Assembly (NCBI GenBank): GCA_024280785.1
Contig: JAJRPK010000065.1
Location: 1-12,844, forward strand
DNA from: Gammaproteobacteria bacterium
GTDB lineage: Bacteria; Pseudomonadota; Gammaproteobacteria; Pseudomonadales; UBA7434
Reading direction: 5' to 3'
DNA: 12,844 bases
The notes below the pieces were generated by a model that made no database searches, had not been told where the DNA came from, and worked only from the letters and a program-made list of their open reading frames with translations. Positions 7,177 to 12,844 of the stretch are shown here, in pieces; position 1 is the first letter of the stretch, and each line of letters opens with the position of its first letter. The translations under genes were made by a program, and so were the position numbers.

Positions 7177-7221
7177 TAATTTACCAAGCTCTAATTTACC
7201 GGGCTCTAATTTACCGGGCTC
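7177..7221. repeat. Three tandem 15-bp repeats upstream of the FadA5-like gene
   Basis: The unit TAATTTACC(A/G)(A/G)GCTC occurs three times head to tail at 7177-7191, 7192-7206 and 7207-7221, ending 54 bases before the fadA5 ATG. Units two and three are identical; unit one has AA for GG. It could be an array of operator sites or a slippage product. The rest of the 6844-7275 gap holds the hairpins and palindrome listed separately and no gene. Confidence 0.75.
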
Positions 7222-7275
7222 TAGCGCGCAAAGAATTACTCGTTAAGCTCACCGACAAAAAGTGGAGAAAATCAG

Positions 7276-8457
7276 ATGTCAGAAGCCGTCATTGTAGAAG
7301 CCCTAAGAACGCCCATTGGCCGGGGCAAGCCGGGAATAGGAAAACTGAGCGGTTTTCATGCCGCTGAATTGCTATCGCTAACGCAAAAAGCAGTGATTGA
7401 AAAAGCCGGTGTAGCACCCGATGATGTTGGTCAAATAATCGGTGGTTGTGTCACTCAAGCCGGAGAGCAGTCTAGCAATGTGACTCGTACGGCGTGGCTA
7501 AACATGGGTACCGGGTATGCTCCGGGAGTTATTACTGTCGACACTCAATGTGGGTCGGCACAAGCGGCTAACCATATGATTGCTGCGTTGATAGATAATG
7601 ACACTGTCGATATTGGCATGGCGTGTGGGATAGAACTGATGAGTCACGTTAGTTTAGGTGACAATGCCCGCCATCAACCAGCAGGTAAGCCGCAGCCAGA
7701 GAGTTGGCCGTGGAAAGACAGTGCCGGTAGCCAGTTTGAAGCGGCTGAACGCATTGCCAAAAACCGTGGTATCAGCCGTTTAGATATAGAGGAATTCGGT
7801 TTTCGATCACAAAAACTGGCGAAACAAGCGTGGGACAAAGGCTGGTTTGATAACGAAGTGATTGAAATCGACGCGCCGGTTGTCGGCGAAGACGGTACCT
7901 TAACCGGTAAAACTGAAAAATTTAATCGTGACCAAGGTTTGCGCGACACGACGATGGAAGGTTTGGCGGGTCTAAGAACTGTTTACGAAGGTGCTATTCA
8001 TACGGCGGGTACTGCGTCGCAAATATCCGATGGTGCGGCTGCTGTGTTATGGATGAGTGCCGACGAAGCTAAAGCTCGCGGCTTAAAGCCGAGAGCAAGA
8101 ATTATTTCTAATGTAGTAGTGGGTACCGACCCTTACTATTTATTAGATGGCCCTGTCGACGCTACGCGAGAATTGTTTAAGCGCAGTGGCATGAAAATGA
8201 GCGACATCGATCACGTTGAAATCAATGAAGCTTTTGCGGCTGTTTGTTTATCTTGGGCTCGCGTTCATAAACCCGATATGGATATCGTTAATCCTATGGG
8301 TGGAGCAATTGCGATGGGTCATCCTGTGGGGTCAACCGGTGCTCGATTGATTACTACGGCGTTACATGCGCTGGAGCGAATGGATAAAAACGTGGCTCTG
8401 ATTACCATGTGTTGCGGTGGTCATATTGGAACCGGAACAATTATCGAACGACTGTAA
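7276..8457 (+). CDS. fadA5: Steroid 3-ketoacyl-CoA thiolase, FadA5-like
   Basis: This is a 393-residue thiolase with the full catalytic set: C92 in DTQCGSAQAANH, NEAF at 317-320, H349 in GGAIAMGHPVG, and C379 in MCCGG. Segments such as IIGGCVTQAGEQSSN (54-68), GIELMS (118-123), NQFEAAERIAK-like SQFEAAERIAK (152-162), HTAGTASQISDGAAAVLWM (242-260) and SWARVHKPDMD (326-336) are nearly those I know from mycobacterial FadA5. FadA5 thiolyses the 3-keto intermediate of the C24 steroid side chain, releasing acetyl-CoA and leaving a C22 steroid-CoA. GGAG at 7264-7267 precedes ATG 7276. It is the last gene of the plus-strand run and ends at a strong terminator. The second residue of the C-terminal motif is Cys (C380) where FadA5 has Ala, a small difference near the active site. 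Confidence 0.9.
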   Translation: MSEAVIVEALRTPIGRGKPGIGKLSGFHAAELLSLTQKAVIEKAGVAPDDVGQIIGGCVTQAGEQSSNVTRTAWLNMGTGYAPGVITVDTQCGSAQAANHMIAALIDNDTVDIGMACGIELMSHVSLGDNARHQPAGKPQPESWPWKDSAGSQFEAAERIAKNRGISRLDIEEFGFRSQKLAKQAWDKGWFDNEVIEIDAPVVGEDGTLTGKTEKFNRDQGLRDTTMEGLAGLRTVYEGAIHTAGTASQISDGAAAVLWMSADEAKARGLKPRARIISNVVVGTDPYYLLDGPVDATRELFKRSGMKMSDIDHVEINEAFAAVCLSWARVHKPDMDIVNPMGGAIAMGHPVGSTGARLITTALHALERMDKNVALITMCCGGHIGTGTIIERL

Positions 8458-8476
8458 CTATCGAACGGTTGTAACT
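8443..8476. repeat. 17-bp tandem duplication across the fadA5 stop
   Basis: ATCGAACGACTGTAACT (8443-8459), which contains the last codons and the TAA stop, is repeated as ATCGAACGGTTGTAACT (8460-8476) with two changes. The second copy is untranslated. It looks like a local slippage duplication. Confidence 0.8.
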
Positions 8477-8481
8477 ACAGA

Positions 8482-8538
8482 CTATAAAAAAGCCCCGTAG
8501 CTCGTTCTTAAAATGAACGTTGCGGGTTTTTTTTATAG
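8482..8538. terminator. Bidirectional intrinsic terminator
   Basis: CTATAAAAAAGCCCCG on the left pairs with CGGGTTTTTTTTATAG on the right, with an inner CGTTC/GAACG stem. The A tract and T tract give a T run in either direction. It sits between the convergent FadA5-like gene and the luciferase-like gene, and serves both. Confidence 0.9.
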
Positions 8539-8561
8539 GCGTAAAAGTTTTGGTGATGAGG

Positions 8562-9545
8562 TTAAAGTACGTTTAACACTTTATCGACGTATAGGTTTAA
8601 GCAATCCCAAGCTCGCTGGATGGGAATGCCGCCGCAAAGCGGGTGTAAGGTGGCGTTGAAAGCGGGGTCGTTGTTATGTCGACTAACGCATTCTTCCGGG
8701 GTGATAATTTCATAGCGTTTTTCAGCTCTCAATGCGTCAATGGATTCGCCACTAAATTCCATTGGTCGAGACAGGTTCTCTTGTTTCCAGGAACTGTACT
8801 CTGTCACCTCGTTGAGAAAATAAGGCCCCAATTCTTGCCACGCGGCCTCGGGGTCTTCGTCGATAAACAGAATTGAAAAATCGGCAGGCGGCGAGTAAAC
8901 GAAACCTTTGTGTTCGTGCTTTGCTAATTCTTCGAAGTACGCTTTCTCTAACTCTGGCGAGGCTATCGGCGGAGCGAACGGTAAGCCAAATCGTGCCGCG
9001 CGACGTGCCGCGACTTTGCTCATGCCGCCGACTAAAAACATCGGGTGGGGACGGGTGTAGGGTTTGGGCGTAACGTTAATCATTTGCCCACGGTATTCGA
9101 ATGGCTCGTCGGCCCAAGACTTTAGCAAAGTATCGAGTACATGATCCATCCATTTTCCGCGATCGCTAAAGGGTTTATCTAGTGAATGAAATTCTATCGG
9201 GCGATAGCCTAGACCCGCGACAAAGGTTAACCGTCCTTTGCTAAGTAAATCAACGACCGCCAAGTCTTCGGCCAAGCGCACAGGGTCGTAGAGTGAGACT
9301 AACAGTGCCATTATGCCGATTTGGGCTTGCTCGGTTCTGGCTGCAATGGCGGCCGCCATTGTGACAGGTGAGGGCAGCCAACCATTGTCGGCCTGATGGT
9401 GCTCTTCGACGTTAATAGAAGAAAAACCGGCTTTATCGCAAAAAGCTGCCATGTCGATGGCTGTGCTGTAGCGTGACGAGCGCTCTAATGCTGTGGTCCC
9501 GGTCCCGGTTCCGGTCATATTGATTCGAATACTAGCGTTTGGCAT
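8562..9545 (-). CDS. LLM-class (luciferase-like) flavin-dependent oxidoreductase
   Basis: This is a 327-residue TIM-barrel flavoenzyme. VEEHH (46-50), the YDPVRLAEDLAVVDLLSKGRL region (86-106), GLGYRP (111-116), YTRPHPMFLVGG (163-174) and AARRAARFGLPF (179-190) are standard positions of the bacterial luciferase-like family (FMN or F420 users). A related protein, Rv3520c, lies beside ltp4/ltp3 and kshA in Mycobacterium, so a role in steroid or sterol-CoA oxidation is plausible, but its reaction is unknown to me. The start at 9543-9545 is 12 bases after the globin stop; only a weak GAG lies upstream, so translation may depend on coupling. Residues 11-18 are an unusual TGTGTGTT run encoded by near-repeats of a GG-x-ACC hexamer. 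It is the last gene of the minus-strand operon and ends at the shared terminator. Confidence 0.85.
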   Translation of the reverse strand: MPNASIRINMTGTGTGTTALERSSRYSTAIDMAAFCDKAGFSSINVEEHHQADNGWLPSPVTMAAAIAARTEQAQIGIMALLVSLYDPVRLAEDLAVVDLLSKGRLTFVAGLGYRPIEFHSLDKPFSDRGKWMDHVLDTLLKSWADEPFEYRGQMINVTPKPYTRPHPMFLVGGMSKVAARRAARFGLPFAPPIASPELEKAYFEELAKHEHKGFVYSPPADFSILFIDEDPEAAWQELGPYFLNEVTEYSSWKQENLSRPMEFSGESIDALRAEKRYEIITPEECVSRHNNDPAFNATLHPLCGGIPIQRAWDCLNLYVDKVLNVL

Positions 9546-9557
9546 AGAAGTTGGTCT

Positions 9558-9953
9558 CTATATATCTTGGTTTCTTACTGCTTCGGCAATGTTGTACATA
9601 GGGGTTTTTAACATTGCTTGTAATGACTCGCTGGCGTCGATCCGTTCTAGTGCTATATCCATGCAAGCCAACCACTGGTCGCGTTCATCGGGGCCAATGG
9701 AATAGGGTTTGTGAGCACTAGTGAGGCAGACACTGCCGTACTTGTCAGAAAAGAGAGGTGGCCCGCCCATCCACCCGGACAAGTACTCGTAGAGTTTTTG
9801 TTTTATCACATCTGTATTTTTTTCATGCATGGCTCGAATGGTGGCGGCTTCGGTGCGTTCATTCATCACATCGTAAAATGCGGCCGCTAACTCTTTAATA
9901 CCGGCTTCGCCTAAAATACCGTAGGGTGATTGAGGGGCAGATGGTTTGTTCAT
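9558..9953 (-). CDS. Group II truncated haemoglobin
   Basis: This is a 131-residue globin. Y27 in the FYDVM helix fits the B10 tyrosine. YLSGWMGGPPLFSDKYG (57-73) is the hallmark E-helix segment of group II truncated haemoglobins. H81 in AHKPYSIG is the proximal haem ligand, and W94 in ERDQWLACM is the conserved G8 tryptophan. Such proteins bind O2 tightly or handle NO, peroxide or electron transfer. It lies in one operon between a cupin and a luciferase-like enzyme, next to KshA. A role in feeding or protecting oxygen-dependent steroid enzymes is possible but not shown. There is no good Shine-Dalgarno before the ATG at 9951-9953. The stretch between the B helix and GGPP lacks the usual aromatic-rich CD corner and may be a divergent subtype. 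Confidence 0.88.
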   Translation of the reverse strand: MNKPSAPQSPYGILGEAGIKELAAAFYDVMNERTEAATIRAMHEKNTDVIKQKLYEYLSGWMGGPPLFSDKYGSVCLTSAHKPYSIGPDERDQWLACMDIALERIDASESLQAMLKTPMYNIAEAVRNQDI

Positions 9954-10021
9954 GGCAATGTTGTCGAGCTGCGTTGTATTTTAGTATGTATGGTTCTTTA
10001 CAGTTTGTAGATGGCGGGCGG

Positions 10022-10372
10022 CTATAGCGTACCGGGTATGGGCCCAAAAAATGCGAGCACGGTTAAATCTTCTTCAATATTAAAAAAGCTGTGAGTCTTA
10101 TTGGCGCGGACATAAAGAATGCTTCCTTTTTTTACTTCGTGTTCTTTATCGCCAATACGTAATGAGGCCTTACCTTCGAGCACGACATACATTTCGTCTT
10201 CTAAGTGGGGAGATTGCATGTCTTTGCAGCCAACGGGTAGGTGGTAAACGGCCGAGCTCATCGACGGCACGTTAAGGTATTCATGATAGCGAGGCTCTGG
10301 CCCGACGACTTTCTCCATCAGCTTTGGTATGTCGAAGATTTGCCAATCATTGGCGTCTGAAGGTTTACTCAC
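10022..10372 (-). CDS. Small single-domain cupin protein
   Basis: I chose GTG 10370-10372 (116 residues, MSKPSDANDW...) because GGAG lies nine bases upstream. A TTG start at 10390 would add six residues but has no ribosome binding site. The cupin motif 1 region is GCKDMQSPHLEDEMYVVLEG (48-67), with H56 and E60 as metal ligands; the first histidine of the usual HxH pair is replaced by S54. Motif 2 is GSILYVRANKTHSFFN (83-98) with H94. With three of the four usual ligands it could bind a divalent metal. Small cupins serve as dioxygenases, isomerases or sensors, and the substrate cannot be read here. It is the first gene of the minus-strand operon, 68 bases before the globin, and faces kshA across a shared regulatory region. 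Confidence 0.82.
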   Translation of the reverse strand: MSKPSDANDWQIFDIPKLMEKVVGPEPRYHEYLNVPSMSSAVYHLPVGCKDMQSPHLEDEMYVVLEGKASLRIGDKEHEVKKGSILYVRANKTHSFFNIEEDLTVLAFFGPIPGTL

Positions 10373-10491
10373 GAATGGTTTCTCCGGCAAAGTAAAAAGG
10401 TCTTGGTTGACTCAAAAGGCTGTCGCCTGTGTGTAAGGCCGTCGCCCGTGTAGATGTGTAAGTGTAGCGGTTTTCGATGGTATTTTCTGCT

Positions 10492-10530
10492 GTTAGATAA
10501 TTCAGTTAGATTATTCAGTTAGATTATATT
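10492..10530. repeat. Three tandem 13-bp repeats in the divergent promoter region
   Basis: GTTAGATAATTCA (10492-10504), GTTAGATTATTCA (10505-10517) and GTTAGATTATATT (10518-10530) are head-to-tail units. Two TTAATTAA palindromes follow at 10529-10536 and 10552-10559. The array overlaps the likely minus-strand promoter of the cupin operon, which suggests a multi-site operator. No regulator gene is in the window. Confidence 0.7.
10523..10528 (-). promoter_or_regulatory. Candidate -10 box for the cupin-globin-LLM operon
   Basis: The minus strand reads a perfect TATAAT at 10528 to 10523, about 150 bases upstream of the cupin GTG. No good -35 box is seen at 16-18 bases, so the promoter may need an activator. 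It overlaps the third 13-bp repeat. Confidence 0.33.
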
Positions 10531-10669
10531 AATTAAGTCATGCCCGATAGTTTAATTAACATTGTCCATTTAAGGATGGCAGAAAAAACAATCACTATAA
10601 CTTAAGTGTACGTCGAGAATATTGATATAGAACAAGAAGTCGTCAATATAGGGGTTACTATACGGTATA

Positions 10670-10707
10670 CGAATGCAAGCAGTAATCATCGAATGCAACG
10701 CTATAAT
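10670..10707 (+). promoter_or_regulatory. Candidate activator-dependent promoter of kshA
   Basis: CGAATGCAA occurs as a direct repeat at 10670-10678 and 10690-10698, with starts exactly 20 bases apart. TATAAT follows at 10702-10707, about 100 bases before the kshA ATG. No -35 hexamer is visible; the second repeat lies where it should be. Two same-face direct repeats replacing a -35 box fit an activator such as an AraC-type protein. The rest of 10373-10809 has no gene; it also contains a small TATAC palindrome around 10658-10670. Confidence 0.42.
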
Positions 10708-10809
10708 AAATGCGAGAAAATAGCTACTAACTAAAGAAATATGTGGTTATTTAAAATCCATCATTTTACAGTTTAATGTAAAGAAAAGTGATTAGTCGAG
10801 AGAAAAACT

Positions 10810-11856
10810 ATGAACAGTCAAATAGCTCCTGCTCCCTATATAATTCACGGCAGTTTACCTGACCGATACCCTCGGGGGTGGTTTTGTATCGGTGCCGGGT
10901 ATGAGTTTTCTACTGAGCCTAAAATGTTAAACTATTTTGGCACCTCATTAGTGGCTTATCGGGGCGAAGATACCGGCAAGCTGCACGTGCTTGACGCTTT
11001 TTGTCCTCATATGGGCGCTAACTTAGCCGACGGTTGTGTGAAAGGTGAATCAGTTATTTGCCCCTTTCACGAGTGGAGCTGGGGGGCCGATGGGGTATGC
11101 AATGATATTCCCTACGCAAAAAAAATCCCGGTAAAGGCGAGAATTACCTCTTGGTATACCCACGAAGCCAATCAATTAGTTTATCTTTGGAATGACCCCG
11201 ATGGTAATCCACCGATTAAAGAGCAAGCGATTCCCGATGAAGCGATTGTGGCTGAGGAAGGGTGGACGCCGTGGGTTATCCGCCGGGTTCATGTCGAGAA
11301 CAATTGCCGGGAGCTCATCGATAATATGGCTGACAAAGCCCACTTTTCTCCTGTTCACGGCCTGCCAGAGATTACACATTTCTCTAATGTGAGTGAAGGG
11401 CACAAGTACACTCAATTTATGAATGGTCACTCCGAAAACGGGCTTATGAAGTCAGAGGCGACTTATCATGGCCCCGGCTATATGATTCATAAAAGTACTA
11501 CTGTGGCGGAGGGGGAGCCCGATCGTCGCTTTATGTCTCTCGTTATGAACGTACCCACTTCGATGGAAAGCTTTGAGTTTCTAGCGGGTTTTAAAGAGCG
11601 CGTGCCCGAGGGAATGGAAGGTGATATTGATGCGCAAACCGCCTATGTTAACGAACTGATTGACGATGGAGTAGAGTCGAGTGTTTTTGCAGATCTTGCC
11701 ATTTGGAAAAACAAGTGCACGATCGACAATCCGATACTTTGTGATGGCGACGGACCGGTGACAAAGCTGCGGCAGTGGTATGCGCAGTTTTTGGTTCCAG
11801 TCGATCAAGTTCCAGAGTCGCTGCAAGAAAAACGCATCTACGATAAAACGAGTTGA
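10810..11856 (+). CDS. kshA: Rieske oxygenase, KshA-like 3-ketosteroid 9-alpha-hydroxylase oxygenase component
   Basis: This is a 348-residue protein. The Rieske [2Fe-2S] ligands are C65-x-H67 and C84-x2-H87 (CPHMGANLADG...CPFHEWSWG). The mononuclear iron site is D175, H178 and H183 in DNMADKAHFSPVH, with D295 in SVFADLAIWK. RYPRGWFCIG (19-28), the DGVCNDIPYAKKIP stretch (94-107), NCREIIDN-like NCRELIDN (165-172) and an IWKNK...DNP motif near 298-308 follow mycobacterial KshA closely. That enzyme, with reductase KshB, hydroxylates C9 of androstenedione-type steroids or their CoA-bearing precursors to open ring B. It is shorter than the 380-390 residues usual for KshA. No reductase is encoded nearby. 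ATG 10810 follows GAGAG by about seven bases. It is transcribed away from the cupin operon. A Rieske enzyme for another ring position is the main alternative. Confidence 0.87.
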   Translation: MNSQIAPAPYIIHGSLPDRYPRGWFCIGAGYEFSTEPKMLNYFGTSLVAYRGEDTGKLHVLDAFCPHMGANLADGCVKGESVICPFHEWSWGADGVCNDIPYAKKIPVKARITSWYTHEANQLVYLWNDPDGNPPIKEQAIPDEAIVAEEGWTPWVIRRVHVENNCRELIDNMADKAHFSPVHGLPEITHFSNVSEGHKYTQFMNGHSENGLMKSEATYHGPGYMIHKSTTVAEGEPDRRFMSLVMNVPTSMESFEFLAGFKERVPEGMEGDIDAQTAYVNELIDDGVESSVFADLAIWKNKCTIDNPILCDGDGPVTKLRQWYAQFLVPVDQVPESLQEKRIYDKTS

Positions 11857-11859
11857 GTG

Positions 11860-11883
11860 GCGCGTGCCGCTTTAGCGGGGCGC
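11860..11883. terminator. Hairpin after kshA, possible terminator
   Basis: GCGC-gtg-CCGC-ttta-GCGG-g-GCGC folds just after the kshA TGA. Only TTGTTAGT follows, so termination would be weak. A GGATTTTTTA tract near 11932-11940 may help. It lies between convergent genes. Confidence 0.4.
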
Positions 11884-11938
11884 TTGTTAGTAAAATAGAG
11901 CAGAACAGGCTAAACGCTACGGGCTGCTGTTGGATTTT

Positions 11939-12676
11939 TTAGATAATAGTAAGCCCCCCACTAACCGAGATGTTCTGTCCGGTTATCCAGCGGCAATCGT
12001 TGGATACTAACGCGCTCACGGCATCGGCAATATCTTCAGGTTCGCCGCAACGTTTCATTGCTGCGGCTTGCGCGCCGTAGCGTTTGAGAGATTCGGCGTC
12101 GCCACCATCAAGCATCGGGGTGTCGGTTAATCCGGGTGAAACGATGTTGGACGATATTCCTCTGGGGCCCAGTTCGCGAGCCAGTACTTTAGTAAAGCCT
12201 TCGACAGCCAGCTTGCTGGCGGTATACAGCGCCATACCTTCGGAATTTGAGATGGTCGCCCCCGTCGAAATACTAATGATTCTGCCGTTATCCTCAAGGT
12301 GGCGGGCGGCTTCCCGGCACATCATAAAGGTCCCTTTTGTATTAGTATTAAAGATGTAGTCGTACTCATCTAGTGATATATTCTGGAAAGGTTTTAAGTG
12401 GCCAATGCCGGCATTGTTGACTACTACGTCGACGCGGCCATGTTCTTTAAGGGCATTTTCAAACAGGCTAATGACATCTTGTTCTACGGTGATATCTGCT
12501 TTTTCTACCCTCGCCGAACCGCCTGCTTTGAGGATATGGCTGGCAGTTGCTTCCGCACCTTCAGCTGAGCGAGAGTATGAGATAACAACTGTTAAACCAT
12601 CGCTCGCAAGGCGCTTGCATATAGCTGCACCAATGCCTGTTCCGCCACCTGTGACAATAGCTACACGTTTACTCAA
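11939..12676 (-). CDS. Short-chain dehydrogenase/reductase (SDR), classical type
   Basis: This is a 245-residue classical SDR. The cofactor loop TGGGTGIG is at residues 9-16, NNAG at 87-90, catalytic Y151 and K155 in YTASK, and the serine/threonine partner at S137/T138 (ISTGA). The C-terminal WITGQNISVSGG segment is typical. S34/R36 after the second strand (SYSRS) suggests NADP(H) preference. It resembles FabG-like and 3-oxoacyl/hydroxysteroid dehydrogenases. In this context it could oxidise a steroid hydroxyl or a side-chain hydroxyacyl-CoA, but the substrate is not deducible. It starts with TTG at 12674-12676: an in-frame TGA lies three codons further upstream, no ATG lies between, and GAGGTG is five bases before the TTG. 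It converges on kshA with an 82-base gap. Confidence 0.9.
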   Translation of the reverse strand: MSKRVAIVTGGGTGIGAAICKRLASDGLTVVISYSRSAEGAEATASHILKAGGSARVEKADITVEQDVISLFENALKEHGRVDVVVNNAGIGHLKPFQNISLDEYDYIFNTNTKGTFMMCREAARHLEDNGRIISISTGATISNSEGMALYTASKLAVEGFTKVLARELGPRGISSNIVSPGLTDTPMLDGGDAESLKRYGAQAAAMKRCGEPEDIADAVSALVSNDCRWITGQNISVSGGLTII

Positions 12677-12739
12677 TGGATCACCTCATTTTTGATAGGT
12701 TAATATACTTTTGAATTGGCTATTCATTTTACACGTTCT

Positions 12740-12758
12740 AGCTATTGTTTTAATAGCT
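12740..12758. promoter_or_regulatory. 7-bp inverted repeat upstream of the SDR gene
   Basis: AGCTATT-gtttt-AATAGCT lies 64 bases upstream of the SDR start and could be an operator. The remaining bases to the right edge (12677-12844) show no gene that I can support. Confidence 0.3.
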
Positions 12759-12844
12759 CCCATCTTTTGGTGATACTCGCCGGCAGAAGCGTTACTTAGC
12801 GCTGTGTTGTAGCGGATGACCAAATACCACTGGGTGGTTAGGAA

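Noticed and set aside
6970..7179. Open frame of 69 codons before fadA5
   Set aside because: It lies over palindrome copy 3 and the first repeat unit; basic, low-complexity translation and no Shine-Dalgarno.
9494..9518. Phase-variable hexamer tract at the start of the luciferase-like gene
   Set aside because: The GG-x-ACC near-repeats are only a few units, degenerate, and six bases long, so changes would not shift the frame.
12727..12740. KstR-like box (TnnAACnnGTTnnA) upstream of the SDR
   Set aside because: One of the eight fixed positions is wrong (TAC for AAC). At this level several matches are expected by chance in a window this size, and no KstR gene is seen.

Overview
The window looks like chromosomal DNA of a free-living aerobic bacterium, most likely a marine gammaproteobacterium. 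This rests on moderate GC content, Shine-Dalgarno-led genes, a YdcF/ElyC-type gene at the left edge, and the absence of phage, plasmid or transposase genes. Its content is a steroid (sterol side chain and ring) catabolic cluster of the kind best known from the cholesterol regulon of Mycobacterium and Rhodococcus. The organism assignment is inference; the enzyme families are read directly from motifs.

Layout. 1-240: C-terminal end of a YdcF/ElyC-like (DUF218) gene. 450-8457, all on the plus strand: a CYP125/CYP142-like cytochrome P450, a first thiolase, two small DUF35-type OB-fold proteins, two thiolase-fold 'lipid transfer' proteins (Ltp4-like, then Ltp3-like, neither with the thiolase cysteine), and a FadA5-like steroid 3-ketoacyl-CoA thiolase. 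A bidirectional hairpin terminator (8482-8538) separates this from a minus-strand operon (cupin, group II truncated haemoglobin, luciferase-like flavin oxidoreductase) that starts near 10372. A 437-base divergent regulatory region with two sets of direct repeats leads to a KshA-like Rieske oxygenase (10810-11856, plus). A convergent short-chain dehydrogenase (11939-12676, minus) and about 170 non-coding bases end the window.

How the genes work together (inference from family knowledge). The P450 would oxidise the terminal methyl of the side chain. The thiolases would remove acetyl- or propionyl-CoA in beta-oxidation. The OB-fold/Ltp3/Ltp4 group resembles the Ltp2-ChsH2 retro-aldolase that cuts a shortened side chain. 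KshA would 9-alpha-hydroxylate the ring. The flavin enzyme, SDR, cupin and globin would be accessory. No ferredoxin, ferredoxin reductase, acyl-CoA dehydrogenase, acyl-CoA ligase or regulator gene is present, so the set is completed elsewhere.

The most unusual feature is not protein-coding. Three intergenic gaps of the plus-strand cluster (1790-1900, 3352-3457, 6974-7082) each hold a long palindrome. Its 23-29-base outer arms pair with each other but are unrelated between copies. Its centre is one shared 42-base core (two copies on plus, one on minus) that folds into two small hairpins with TCC(A/C) loops exactly 22 bases apart. This appears to be a dispersed structured element of unknown function.
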